From contig NZ_FNSO01000004.1 of the NCBI RefSeq assembly GCF_900105945.1, positions 806,001 to 870,000 on the forward strand: 64,000 nt of DNA, written 5' to 3'. The notes below the pieces were generated by a model. That model saw nothing but the letters and a program-made list of their open reading frames with translations, was not told the DNA's origin and made no database searches. A program made the position numbers and the translations under genes. Positions within the stretch are counted from its first letter, which is position 1; the number at the start of each line of letters is the position of its first letter. Positions 1-9,388 of the stretch are shown in pieces. The stretch is from Amycolatopsis tolypomycina (GTDB lineage: Bacteria > Actinomycetota > Actinomycetes > Mycobacteriales > Pseudonocardiaceae).

Positions 1-739
<739 letters not shown>

Positions 740-774
740 CCACCGCGGCAGACCGGCCGGCCGAGGCCGTGTCG

Positions 775-780
775 TAGGGT
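775..780 (+). promoter_or_regulatory. Putative -10 box for leaderless bioA
   Basis: TAGGGT fits the actinobacterial TAnnnT -10 and ends 6 nt before the bioA ATG, the spacing expected when transcription begins at the start codon. No Shine-Dalgarno sequence precedes the ATG, which agrees with a leaderless message. No clear -35 is visible. Confidence 0.5.
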
Positions 781-786
781 CGGCGG

Positions 787-2067
787 ATGGACTCCGCCGA
801 CCTGCTCGCCCTCGACGCCCAGCACGTCTGGCACCCCTACGCGCCCATGCCGGCGAAGGTGCCGTCGCTGCTGGTCACCGAAGCGAGCGGGGTCCGGCTG
901 AAGCTGGCCGACGGGCGGGAACTCGTCGACGGCATGTCCTCGTGGTGGTCGGCCATCCACGGCTACCGGCACCCCGTGCTCGACGCCGCCCTCACCGCGC
1001 AGGCCGGGCGGATGAGCCACGTCATGTTCGGCGGCCTCACCCACGAACCCGCCATCACCCTCGCGAAGACCCTCGTCGACCTCAGCCCCGACGGCCTCGA
1101 ACACGTCTTCCTCTGCGACTCCGGGTCCGTCTCCGTCGAAGTCGCCGCGAAGATGTGCCTGCAGTACCAGCGTTCCCGCGGGCGCACCGGCAAACACAAG
1201 CTGCTCACCTGGCGCGGTGGCTACCACGGGGACACCTTCACCCCGATGAGCGTCTGCGACCCCGACGGCGGCATGCACTCGCTCTGGCGCGGCGTCCTGC
1301 CCGAACAGGTCTTCGTGCCCGCGCCGCCGTCCGGGTTCGACACCCTGCCCGACCAGTCCTATGTGGACGTTCTCGCCGCCGCAATCGAGCAGCACCAGGA
1401 CGAACTCGCCGCCGTGATCGTCGAGCCCGTCGTGCAGGGCGCCGGCGGGATGCGGTTCCACCACCCCGCCTACCTGCGTGCCCTCCGCGAAATCACCGAA
1501 GCGCACCACGTTCTCCTCATCTTCGACGAGATCGCCACCGGCTTCGGGCGCACCGGCGCGCTCTTCGCCGCCGAGCACGCCGGCGTCACGCCCGATGTCC
1601 TGTGCGTCGGCAAGGCGCTCACCGGCGGCTACCTGAGCATGGCCGCCGCCCTCTGCACGCCGGAAATCGCCGCCGGCATCGCGCGGGGCGAGCTGCCCGT
1701 CCTCGCCCACGGCCCCACCTTCATGGGCAACCCGCTCGCCTCCGCCGTCGCCAACGCCTCCCTCGGCCTGCTCGCCGACGGTCGCTGGCGCGGCGACGTC
1801 ACGCGGCTGGAAAAGGGCCTGCTCGACGGCCTCGCCCCGGCGCGCGACCTGCCCGCGGTCGCCGACGTCCGGGTGCTGGGCGCGATCGGCGTGCTGCAGC
1901 TCGACCACCCCGTCGACATGGCCGTCGCCACCGACGTCGCCACGGCGCACGGTGCGTGGCTGCGGCCGTTCCGGGACCTCGTTTACGCCATGCCGCCCTA
2001 CGTTTCGACTGACGACGACCTCGGCGTGATCACCCGGGCGATGCTTGCGGTCGCCGAAAAGGCCTGA
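787..2067 (+). CDS. bioA: Adenosylmethionine-8-amino-7-oxononanoate aminotransferase
   Basis: PLP enzyme that makes 7,8-diaminononanoate from KAPA with S-adenosylmethionine as amino donor, the third-last step of biotin synthesis. The 426 residues match the family length. Seen: [13 protein letters not shown] near residue 50, the GGYHGDTF segment, [12 protein letters not shown] (cofactor Asp region) and the PLP lysine, Lys276, in VGKALTGGY. The ATG lies 6 nt after a -10-like TAGGGT with no SD, so it is probably leaderless. bioD and bioB follow 6.5 to 7.3 kb downstream, after two bicarbonate-transporter-like genes and a hydrolase. bioF is not in the window. Confidence 0.96.
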   Translation: MDSADLLALDAQHVWHPYAPMPAKVPSLLVTEASGVRLKLADGRELVDGMSSWWSAIHGYRHPVLDAALTAQAGRMSHVMFGGLTHEPAITLAKTLVDLSPDGLEHVFLCDSGSVSVEVAAKMCLQYQRSRGRTGKHKLLTWRGGYHGDTFTPMSVCDPDGGMHSLWRGVLPEQVFVPAPPSGFDTLPDQSYVDVLAAAIEQHQDELAAVIVEPVVQGAGGMRFHHPAYLRALREITEAHHVLLIFDEIATGFGRTGALFAAEHAGVTPDVLCVGKALTGGYLSMAAALCTPEIAAGIARGELPVLAHGPTFMGNPLASAVANASLGLLADGRWRGDVTRLEKGLLDGLAPARDLPAVADVRVLGAIGVLQLDHPVDMAVATDVATAHGAWLRPFRDLVYAMPPYVSTDDDLGVITRAMLAVAEKA

Positions 2068-2183
2068 ATTCAGCACATCGGGTGTGACCACCGGCACACC
2101 GAGACCCGAAGGTCCCTCATCGTCGCCCTGCGTGGCAGACCGGGGTCGAAACCACGCGAACGGTCGAGACGGTAAGTGTGAAG

Positions 2184-2202
2184 GGACCGGGAAACCCGGT
2201 CC
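2184..2202 (+). terminator. Small hairpin between bioA and the first SulP gene
   Basis: A perfect 8-bp stem (GGACCGGG / CCCGGTCC) with an AAA loop lies 117 nt after bioA and 74 nt before the next start. There is no T-run. It could be a weak terminator or a leader structure. The rest of 2068-2275 shows a GTGTG/CACAC dyad near 2090-2108 and no convincing gene. Confidence 0.3.
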
Positions 2203-2235
2203 GTCCTGTGCCCGGGCGAACGCGAGAAATGCTTG

Positions 2236-2250
2236 CGTAGCGGACTTTTC
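2236..2250 (+). promoter_or_regulatory. Upstream box shared by the two SulP-carbonic anhydrase genes (copy 1)
   Basis: CGTAGCGGAC followed by TTTTC lies 30 bp before the ATG at 2276. The same ten bases, followed by ATTTC, occur at 4807-4816 before the second paralogue. Because it is kept in otherwise diverged upstream DNA, it is probably a promoter or regulator element inherited with the duplication. Confidence 0.4.
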
Positions 2251-2275
2251 GCGCGGTTTCGGCGATCCTGCCCCC

Positions 2276-4507
2276 ATGATCGAGATCGTTCGTGGCGAAC
2301 ACGACACCGGACCCCCGAAGCGTTCCGCACACCGGGAGAACCTCAAGCACGATTTCCTCGCGTCGATAGTCGTCTTCCTCGTCGCCGTCCCCCTGTCCCT
2401 CGGCGTGGCCTTCGCCGCCGGGGCGCCGCTGCTCTCCGGCCTGATCTCCGCCGTCGTCGGCGGGCTGGTCGCGAGCCTCTTCGGCGGATCACCGCTGCAG
2501 GTCAGCGGCCCGTCCGCCGCCCTCACCATGGTGGTGGCCGACACGATCGCCACCCACGGCTGGCCCGTCACCTGCGCGATCACCGTCGCCGCGGGCCTGC
2601 TCCAGATCCTCTTCGGCCTCACCCGGGCCGCCCGTGCCGCGCTCGCCGTGTCGCCGGCGATCGTGCACGGCCTGCTCGCCGGCATCGGCGTCACGCTCGT
2701 GCTCGGCCAGCTGCACGTCGTCCTCGGCGGGACGGCGCAGGGATCCGCGCTCGCCAACGTCCTGGCGCTGCCCGGGCAGATCGCCGCGCACCACGACCAG
2801 GCCGTGCTGATCGGCGTGGTCACCCTCGGCGTGCTGCTGGCCTGGCCGCGGCTGCCGCGGGCCGTCCGCCGGGTGCCCGCGCCGCTGGCCGCCGTCACGC
2901 TGGCCACCGGCCTGTCCGTCGCGGTCGGCATGACCCTGCCGCGCGTCGACCTCCCCGCCGGCCTGCCCTCGCTGGGCCTCGTCCCGCAGCTGCCGGGCGG
3001 CGGCTGGGGCAGCTTCGCCGCCGCCGCGGTCACCATCGCGCTCATCGCCGGCCTGGAGAGCCTGCTGTCGGCCGTCTCCGTGGACAAGCTCCGCGGCGGC
3101 TCGCGCACCGACCTCGACCGCGAACTCATCGGCCAGGGCACGGCGAACGTCGCCGCCGGCGCGCTCGGCGGGTTCCCCGTCACCGGCGTCATCGTGCGCA
3201 GCATGACCAACTACGAGGCCGGCGCGCGCACCCGGGCGTCGGCGGTCCTGCACTGCGTCTGGATCCTCGCCGCCTGCCTCCTGCTCACCGGCGTGCTGCG
3301 GCTGATCCCGCTCGCCGCGCTGGCCGCGCTGCTGGTGTACGTCGGGATGAAGCTGGTGAACCTCCCGGCGCTGAAGGAGGTCCGGCGCCACGGCGACCTG
3401 CCGGTGTACGCCGTGACCCTGGCCGGCGCGGTCGCCGTCAACCTGCTCACCGGGGTCGCGGCGGGGATCCTGCTCGCGCTCGCGCTGATGCTGCGGCGGA
3501 TGATCTTCTCCGGGATCCACGTCGAAAAGGACGGCGACCGCCACCGCGTCGTCATCGAGGGCGCGCTGACGTTCCTGTCCGTGCCGCGGCTGACCCGCGT
3601 GCTCGCTGGTGTGCCGCCGCACGCCGAAGTCACCCTCGAGCTGCTCGTCGACTACCTCGACCACGCCGCGTTCGACTGCCTGCGCGGCTGGCAGCAGGCC
3701 CACGCCGGGCCGGTCACGGTCGACGAGATCGGGCACCCGTGGTTCGAGCGCGGCCGCGCGGGGGAGCCGACCGTGCGGCGCAGCGTCGCCGCGCGGGTCG
3801 TGCCGCGGTGGCTCGCGCCGTGGTCGCAGTGGCAGGCCGAGCACGTCGTGCTGCCCGCCCAGCGCACCGCCAGCTCGCTGCTGTGCCGCGGTGCTTCGGA
3901 GTTCCAGCGCCGCACCGCGCCGCTGCTGCGCGAGACGTGGGACGGGCTGGCGCACGGCCAGCAGCCGCACACGCTGTTCATCACCTGCGGCGACGCGCGG
4001 ATCGTGCCGAACCTGATCACCACCAGCGGGCCGGGCGACCTGTTCACCGTGCGGAACATCGGCAACCTCGTCCCGCCGTCCGACGGCAGTGACAGCTCGG
4101 TCGGCGCGGCGATCGAGTACGCCGTCGGCGTGCTGGAGGTGGCCGAGATCGTCGTGTGCGGGCACTCCGGCTGCGGCGCGATGAAGGCGCTGCTCGGCCG
4201 GGCCCCGGACGGGCTCGACCAGCTCGGCAGCTGGCTGCGGCACGGCGAAGCGACGCTGCGGCGCCGCAGCCGCGAGGCGCCGCTGCTGCTCGGCGGCGAG
4301 CGGCCGGCCGCCGAGGCCGACCAGCTCGCCCTGCAGAACGTGGTGCAGCAGCTGGAAACCCTGCGCGGTTACCCGGTGGTGGCGGCGGCCCTGGAGCGGG
4401 GCGCGCTGCGGCTCACCGGGATGTACTTCGACGTCGGCGCCGCGCAGGTGTCCCTTTTGGACGATGCCGCGCGGGGGTTCGTCCCCGCGAGCGCGCTGGA
4501 ACACTGA
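2276..4507 (+). CDS. SulP anion transporter-STAS-beta-carbonic anhydrase fusion (copy 1)
   Basis: 743-residue membrane protein predicted to import bicarbonate or sulfate and interconvert CO2 and HCO3- at the membrane. Seen: a SulP core of many hydrophobic helices (about residues 20-430) starting VVFLVAVPLSLGVAF and containing SGPSAALT; a STAS-like segment (about 415-505) with ALTFLSVPRL and VDYLDHAAF; and a beta-carbonic anhydrase (about 545-740) with the zinc set Cys-Gly-Asp-Ala-Arg and CGHSGCGAM. The ATG at 2276 begins MIEIVRGEHD just ahead of the conserved core; the frame is open further upstream but has no SD. Family fusions of this type are known. Inferred role: CO2/bicarbonate supply, possibly for dethiobiotin synthetase (uses CO2) and biotin carboxylases. 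Confidence 0.9.
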   Translation: MIEIVRGEHDTGPPKRSAHRENLKHDFLASIVVFLVAVPLSLGVAFAAGAPLLSGLISAVVGGLVASLFGGSPLQVSGPSAALTMVVADTIATHGWPVTCAITVAAGLLQILFGLTRAARAALAVSPAIVHGLLAGIGVTLVLGQLHVVLGGTAQGSALANVLALPGQIAAHHDQAVLIGVVTLGVLLAWPRLPRAVRRVPAPLAAVTLATGLSVAVGMTLPRVDLPAGLPSLGLVPQLPGGGWGSFAAAAVTIALIAGLESLLSAVSVDKLRGGSRTDLDRELIGQGTANVAAGALGGFPVTGVIVRSMTNYEAGARTRASAVLHCVWILAACLLLTGVLRLIPLAALAALLVYVGMKLVNLPALKEVRRHGDLPVYAVTLAGAVAVNLLTGVAAGILLALALMLRRMIFSGIHVEKDGDRHRVVIEGALTFLSVPRLTRVLAGVPPHAEVTLELLVDYLDHAAFDCLRGWQQAHAGPVTVDEIGHPWFERGRAGEPTVRRSVAARVVPRWLAPWSQWQAEHVVLPAQRTASSLLCRGASEFQRRTAPLLRETWDGLAHGQQPHTLFITCGDARIVPNLITTSGPGDLFTVRNIGNLVPPSDGSDSSVGAAIEYAVGVLEVAEIVVCGHSGCGAMKALLGRAPDGLDQLGSWLRHGEATLRRRSREAPLLLGGERPAAEADQLALQNVVQQLETLRGYPVVAAALERGALRLTGMYFDVGAAQVSLLDDAARGFVPASALEH

Positions 4508-4578
4508 TCACCGGCGGAGGCCGCTTCCGGGCACCTGTGCTCCGGAGGCGGCCTTCGCCGTGCCCGGCCTCGCCTCAA

Positions 4579-4663
4579 GCGCCCCAATGTGGCGTTGGTT
4601 GCGTTCAACGCATCGAACGCCACATTGGGTGCGTTGGACGCACCGAACGCCACATTGGGGCGC
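4579..4663. repeat. Compound inverted repeat (AATGTGGCGTT family)
   Basis: Outer arms of 18 bp (4579-4596 and 4646-4663) are perfect inverted repeats of GCGCCCCAATGTGGCGTT. A third copy of AACGCCACATTGGG lies inside at 4616-4629. Two small dyads (TGCGTTCAACGCA near 4600-4612 and GGTGCGTTGGACGCACC near 4629-4645) sit between the copies, so several foldings are possible. It follows the first SulP gene and probably acts as a terminator or a repeat element of REP type. Confidence 0.7.
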
Positions 4664-4838
4664 TCGGGGCCCGAGAGAACCGTTGTATAGCACCGGATTT
4701 ATCTGTCACGTGACAGGTCGGCGACGTGTTACCGACGTGTTAACGGCATGTCCGATTTGTGACAAAAGGGTGAAATGTGGCCAGTTCTTCACTCGATCGG
4801 GTGGAACGTAGCGGACATTTCACTCGATTTCCGGTTGC
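4664..4838 (+). promoter_or_regulatory. Repeat-rich control region of the second SulP gene
   Basis: No gene is seen here. The stretch is less GC-rich than its surroundings. It holds a perfect 14-bp palindrome CTGTCACGTGACAG (4703-4716); two copies of CGACGTGTTA 11 bp apart (4722-4731, 4733-4742); two copies of TTCACTCGAT 31 bp apart (4788-4797, 4819-4828), about three helical turns; and the shared box CGTAGCGGAC (4807-4816). These look like regulator sites around a promoter; the regulator is unknown. Confidence 0.5.
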
Positions 4839-6995
4839 ATGGTGATCATGAGACCCCTCGCCGTGCTCCGACACGACCTGCCGGCCTCACTGGTCGTCTT
4901 CCTCGTAGCTGTTCCCCTGTCCCTGGGCATCGCCCTCGCTTCGGGCGCCCCCGTGGCCGCCGGGTTGGTGGCCGCCGTCGTCGGCGGCATCGTCGCCGGT
5001 GCGCTCGGCGGCTCCGCGCTGCAAGTCAGCGGGCCCGCCGCCGGCCTCACGGTCGTGATGGCCGAAACCATCCAGACGTTCGGGTGGGCCGTCACCTGTG
5101 CGATCACCGTCGCCGCCGGCGCGTGCCAGATCCTGCTGGGGCTGAGCCGCATCGCGCGCGCCGCGCTGGCCATCTCGCCGGCGATCGTGCACGGCATGCT
5201 GGCCGGTATCGGCGTCACGATCGTGCTCGGCCAGCTGCACGTCATCCTCGGCGGCAAGGCCCAGAGCTCCGCCGTCGAGAACGTCGCCCAGCTGCCCGCC
5301 CAGATCGTCGCCCACCACGACTCCGCCACCATCGTCGGCCTCGTCACCATCGGCCTCCTGCTGGTCTGGCCGAAGCTGCCGGCCGCGGTCCGCAAGGTGC
5401 CAGGGCCGCTCGCCGCGATCGCGGTGGCCACGGTGGTGTCGGTCGTGTTCGGGATGACGCTGCCGCGCGTCGAGCTGCCCGGCGACCTGCTGAACATCCA
5501 CCTCGTCCCGCAGCTGCCCGACGGCTGGGGCGGGTTCGCCCTCGCCGTCATCACGATCGCGCTGATCGCCAGCGTGGAAAGCCTGCTCTCGGCGGTCGCG
5601 GTCGACCGCATGCACACCGGGCCGCGCGCCAACCTCGACCGCGAGCTGGTCGGCCAGGGCACGGCCAACATGATCTCCGGCGCGCTGGGCGGCCTGCCCG
5701 TCACCGGCGTGATCGTCCGCAGCTCCACGAACGTCGCGGCCGGGGCGAAGTCCCGGGCGTCGGCGGTGCTGCACGGCGTCTGGGTGCTGCTGTTCGTCGT
5801 CCTGCTCGCCGGGCTGATCGAGAGCATCCCCCTCGCCGCGCTGGCCGGCCTGCTGGTGCACGTCGGCGCGAAGCTCGTCAACCCCGGGCACATGAAGACC
5901 GTGCTGGCCCACGGCGACCTGCCGGTGTACCTGCTGACCCTCGGCGGCGTCGTGGTGTTCGACCTGCTCACCGGCGTGCTGGCGGGCATCGGGCTGGCGG
6001 TGGTGCTGATGCTGCGCCGCACCGTCTGGTCGGGGATCCACGTCGAACGGGAAGGTGACGACTGGCGCGTCGTCGTCGAAGGCGTCCTGACGTTCCTGTC
6101 GGTGCCCCGGCTGTCGAAGGTGCTCGGGAGCATCCCGGGCGGTGCGGCGGTGCGGCTGGAGCTGGTCGTCGACTACCTCGACCACGCCGCGTTCGAAAGC
6201 CTGCACACCTGGCAGCAGGCGCACGAGCGCGCCGGCGGCACGGTGGAGGTCGACGAGGTCGGCCACCCGTGGTTCGGCAACGGCAAGGACGGCCGCCCCA
6301 CCCGCCACCGCTCCGCGGCCCGGGCGGTGCCGCGCTGGCTGGCGCCGTGGTCGGAGTGGCAGGCGGCGGAGGGGGTCGAAATCCCGGCCCAGCAGACCCG
6401 CCGCGGGGCCACGGAGTTCCACCGCCGGGCCGCGCCGTTGCTCAAGGACACCCTGTCCGGTCTGGCCGACGGCCAGCGGCCGCGCACGCTGTTCATCACG
6501 TGCGGCGATTCTCGCATCGTGCCCAATCTCATCACCACGAGCGGGCCCGGGGACCTCTTCACCATCCGCAACATCGGGAACCTCGTGCCACCCGGGCAGG
6601 CCGACCCGTCGATGAACGCGTCGATCGAGTTCGCGGTCGGTGTGCTCGGGGTGTCGGAGATCGTCGTCTGCGGTCATTCCTCCTGTGGCGCAATGAAAGC
6701 CGTCGCGGACGGCGCGCCCGAGGGGCCGCTGGGCGACTGGCTGCGGCACGTCGGGCCGAGCACGCAGCGGTCCGGCGCGCTCACCGTCGACGGCGTCCGG
6801 CCCGCTCGCGACGCCGATCGGCTGGCCCTGCACAACGTTCTGCAACAGCTCGAGCACCTGCGGGAGTACCCGCTGGTCGCGGCGGCCGAGAAGGCCGGGA
6901 AGCTGCAGCTGACCGGCATGTACTTCGATGTCGGGGCGGCGAGCGTGCACCTGCTCGACGGGGAGGCGCGCACGTTCGTCGCCGCCGGGCAGTAG
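4839..6995 (+). CDS. SulP anion transporter-STAS-beta-carbonic anhydrase fusion (copy 2)
   Basis: 718-residue tandem paralogue of the preceding fusion with the same order: SulP helices (about 1-405), STAS-like part (about 395-480), beta-carbonic anhydrase (about 520-715). Seen: LVVFLVAVPLSLGIAL, SGPAAGLT, the zinc set ITCGDSR and CGHSSCGAM, and NVLQQLEHLREYP near the end. The ATG at 4839 is taken; ATG 4848 (MRPLAVLRHD) fits the spacing from the shared upstream box better and is a real alternative. The gene pair reads the same way, but this copy has a far richer upstream region, suggesting separate control. Confidence 0.9.
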   Translation: MVIMRPLAVLRHDLPASLVVFLVAVPLSLGIALASGAPVAAGLVAAVVGGIVAGALGGSALQVSGPAAGLTVVMAETIQTFGWAVTCAITVAAGACQILLGLSRIARAALAISPAIVHGMLAGIGVTIVLGQLHVILGGKAQSSAVENVAQLPAQIVAHHDSATIVGLVTIGLLLVWPKLPAAVRKVPGPLAAIAVATVVSVVFGMTLPRVELPGDLLNIHLVPQLPDGWGGFALAVITIALIASVESLLSAVAVDRMHTGPRANLDRELVGQGTANMISGALGGLPVTGVIVRSSTNVAAGAKSRASAVLHGVWVLLFVVLLAGLIESIPLAALAGLLVHVGAKLVNPGHMKTVLAHGDLPVYLLTLGGVVVFDLLTGVLAGIGLAVVLMLRRTVWSGIHVEREGDDWRVVVEGVLTFLSVPRLSKVLGSIPGGAAVRLELVVDYLDHAAFESLHTWQQAHERAGGTVEVDEVGHPWFGNGKDGRPTRHRSAARAVPRWLAPWSEWQAAEGVEIPAQQTRRGATEFHRRAAPLLKDTLSGLADGQRPRTLFITCGDSRIVPNLITTSGPGDLFTIRNIGNLVPPGQADPSMNASIEFAVGVLGVSEIVVCGHSSCGAMKAVADGAPEGPLGDWLRHVGPSTQRSGALTVDGVRPARDADRLALHNVLQQLEHLREYPLVAAAEKAGKLQLTGMYFDVGAASVHLLDGEARTFVAAGQ

Positions 6996-7101
6996 CCCGA
7001 ACGGCGGTTCCCGGGTCCGGCCCGGCATGGAAACCTCCGGCGTCCACACGGCACACGGGATGGGGGCCCGCGCCGTCGCGCCGAAGGGGGATGGCCAGTC
7101 C

Positions 7102-8541
7102 ATGTCGCTATCCAGACGTTTCCGGGTGCTCGTCGTGGCCGCGCTGGCCGCGGTCACCGCGTTTCCCGCCGTGCCGGCCGTCGCTTCGACGGCCGGCACG
7201 GCACTCACCTGGCAGCCCTGCGCCGGGGTGCCCGAACCGGCCCAGGGGCTGCAGTGCACGACGATGAGCGCGCCGCTGGACTACGCGCAGCCGTCGGGAG
7301 CCAAGATCACGCTCGCGTTCTCCCGGCTGCCGGCCGCCGATCCGGCCAAGCGCCGCGGGGTGCTCCTGCTGAACCCGGGATCGCAGGGCGACTCCCAGCT
7401 CGCCCTGCCGCTGCAGCTGCTGGCCCTGGGCCTGCCGCAGGCCGTGCGGGACGCCTACGACCTGATCGCCTTCGACCCGCGCGGGGCCGGGAACAGCACC
7501 CGGGTGACGTGCAACCTGCCCGTGACGTTCATGATCCCGCCCGCCTACGCCGTGACGCCCGCGGGCGTCGACACCCAGGCCGCGGTGGCCAGTCAGAACG
7601 CCCAGGGCTGCGCGGCCGCGCCGTCGGCACCGCTGCTGCCGCACATCACCGTCCGGAACGTCGCGCGTGACCTCGACGGCATCCGGGCGGCCCTCGGCGA
7701 ACGGCGGATCTCCTTCCTCGGCTACTCGTTCGGGGCCTTCCTCGGCGCGACCTACGCGACGATGTACCCGCACCGCACCGATCGGGTGGTGCTGGACAGC
7801 TCGACCGGGCCGGGCGGGCTCGACTACACCTGGTCGCGCCGGTTCGCTTCGGGCTTCGAGAAGCACTTCCCCGACTTCGCCGCCTGGCTCGCCGCCCAGG
7901 ACGCGACCTACGGCCTCGGCAGCACGCCGGAAGCCGTGAAGGCCAAGTACTTCGCGCTCGCCGCGAAGCTCGACCAGACGCCGATCGAGACCGTCGACGG
8001 CGCCACCTTCCGCTGGATCAACGAAGCCCTCACCCAGTCGGACGCGACCTTCCCGCTGCTCGCCCAGGTCTGGCAGCAGGCCGACAACGGCACGATCGCG
8101 CGGCCGCCGCTGCCGCCCGGGTTCGACTTCTCCGGGCTGCTGGCGATCGTCTGCAACATGGACGGCTGGCCGAAGGACGTCGAGGTCTACCGGCAGGCCG
8201 TGGCCGAGGACAGGGCCCGCTACCCGATGCTCGGCGCGGCCGCGGCGAACGTCTGGGCCTGCGCGTTCTGGCCGGCGCAGCGGACGGAGCCGCAGGTGCG
8301 CATCACCGACCGCGGCCCGTCGAACATCCTCATGGTGCAGAACCTGCGCGACAACGGCACCGACTACCCGGGCGGCGTCGAGATGCGCGCGGCGCTGGGG
8401 CACCGGGCCAGGCTGCTGACGGTCGACCAGGGCGGCCACCGCGCCTACCTGTTCGGCACCAACGCCTGCGCGAACACGGCGGTGGCCCGCTACCTCGCCG
8501 AGGGGGTGCGCCCGGCCGGGGACACGTTCTGCCCGGCCTGA
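7102..8541 (+). CDS. Secreted alpha/beta hydrolase of the S33 tripeptidyl aminopeptidase type
   Basis: 479 residues. Seen: a signal peptide (residues 1 to about 29, ending AVPAVAS), the nucleophile elbow GYSFGA (GxSxG), a distal Asp region QNLRDNGTDYPGG and a catalytic His in DQGGHRAYLFG. The usual oxyanion motif GGPG is replaced by NPGSQGDS, which is unusual. The C-terminal part matches the TAP-like domain of Streptomyces SlpD/E-type exported peptidases (family knowledge). The start follows a GGGGG stretch at 7086-7090 and is the last ATG before the signal peptide. Likely role: extracellular peptide trimming. It interrupts the biotin gene group without evident link. Confidence 0.85.
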   Translation: MSLSRRFRVLVVAALAAVTAFPAVPAVASTAGTALTWQPCAGVPEPAQGLQCTTMSAPLDYAQPSGAKITLAFSRLPAADPAKRRGVLLLNPGSQGDSQLALPLQLLALGLPQAVRDAYDLIAFDPRGAGNSTRVTCNLPVTFMIPPAYAVTPAGVDTQAAVASQNAQGCAAAPSAPLLPHITVRNVARDLDGIRAALGERRISFLGYSFGAFLGATYATMYPHRTDRVVLDSSTGPGGLDYTWSRRFASGFEKHFPDFAAWLAAQDATYGLGSTPEAVKAKYFALAAKLDQTPIETVDGATFRWINEALTQSDATFPLLAQVWQQADNGTIARPPLPPGFDFSGLLAIVCNMDGWPKDVEVYRQAVAEDRARYPMLGAAAANVWACAFWPAQRTEPQVRITDRGPSNILMVQNLRDNGTDYPGGVEMRAALGHRARLLTVDQGGHRAYLFGTNACANTAVARYLAEGVRPAGDTFCPA

Positions 8542-8570
8542 CCCGGTCGTCGCCCGCCGGCCGGGGTCAC

Positions 8571-8576
8571 TATGTT
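8571..8576 (+). promoter_or_regulatory. Putative -10 box for leaderless bioD
   Basis: TATGTT (TAnnnT type) ends 8 nt before GTG 8585, and no SD is visible. This supports GTG 8585 as a leaderless start and a promoter separate from the hydrolase gene upstream. Confidence 0.45.
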
Positions 8577-8584
8577 GGTTGGTC

Positions 8585-9310
8585 GTGACCATGCTGGTGA
8601 TGACGGGAACCGGGACCGGGGTCGGCAAGACGATCACCACGGCGGCGATCGCGGCGCTGGCGGTGGCCGGCGGGCAGCGGGCGGCGGTGCTGAAACCGGC
8701 CCAGACTGGTGTCGGCCCCGATGAGCCCGGTGACCTGCAGGACGTCGTCCGCCTCGCCGGGCCCGAGGTGACGACGCGCGAGCTGCGCCGGTACCCGGAC
8801 CCGTTGTCGCCGGAGGCCGCGGCCCGCCGCAGCGGCCTCCCGGCGCTCGACCCCGGCGAGATCGCGCAGGCGGCGTCGGACCTGGACACCGGGCACGACC
8901 TCACCCTGATCGAAGGCGCGGGCGGGCTGCTGGTGCGCTTCAACGGCACCGGCGCCAGCCTCGCCGACGTCGCCTGGTCGCTCGGCTCGCTCGTCATCAT
9001 CGTGGCCGAGGCCGGCCTCGGCACCCTCAACGCCACGGCGTTGACCGCCGAGGTCGCCACCAGGCGCGGGCTCACCGTCGCCGGGGTGATCATCGGCGCG
9101 TGGCCAGCCGAACCGGACCTCGCGGCGCTGTCCAACCTCGAAGACCTGCCGGTCGCGGCCGGGGCCCCGCTGCTCGGGGTGCTGCCCGCGGACATCGGCC
9201 GGGCCTCCCGCGAGGACTTCCTGACCGCGGCGCGGGCCGGGCTCTCGCCGTGGTTCGGCGGCGAATTCGACCCGGAGCTGTTCGCGGGCTGCGCTTCCGC
9301 CGGGAAGTGA
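8585..9310 (+). CDS. bioD: Dethiobiotin synthetase
   Basis: ATP-dependent ring closure of 7,8-diaminononanoate with CO2 to give dethiobiotin. 241 residues, usual size. Seen: the P-loop GTGTGVGKT at residues 8-16, KPAQTG (second substrate loop) and LIEGAGGLLVRF. The start is GTG 8585; ATG 8591 in frame is the other choice. bioB begins 78 bp later and is probably partly co-expressed, but an inverted repeat lies between the two genes. Confidence 0.95.
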   Translation: MTMLVMTGTGTGVGKTITTAAIAALAVAGGQRAAVLKPAQTGVGPDEPGDLQDVVRLAGPEVTTRELRRYPDPLSPEAAARRSGLPALDPGEIAQAASDLDTGHDLTLIEGAGGLLVRFNGTGASLADVAWSLGSLVIIVAEAGLGTLNATALTAEVATRRGLTVAGVIIGAWPAEPDLAALSNLEDLPVAAGAPLLGVLPADIGRASREDFLTAARAGLSPWFGGEFDPELFAGCASAGK

Positions 9311-9330
9311 CCTGCATCGCTGTCCCCTCG

Positions 9331-9358
9331 ACGTCCCTTCGTGCACGATGAGGGACGT
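9331..9358. promoter_or_regulatory. Near-palindromic operator or attenuator between bioD and bioB
   Basis: ACGTCCCT (9331-9338) and AGGGACGT (9351-9358) are perfect 8-bp inverted arms. Of the 12 nt between them, ten (TCGTGCACGA) are themselves palindromic, so almost the whole 28 bp has dyad symmetry. It lies 30 bp before the bioB start and ahead of its SD. It may be a biotin-regulator site or a small stem in the message. Confidence 0.45.
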
Positions 9359-9388
9359 TTGCCGCACCACCTCGATCAAGGAGCCGCC

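Noticed and set aside
4664..4838. Small gene upstream of the second SulP gene
   Set aside because: Open frames here have no SD or coding bias and overlap dense repeats.
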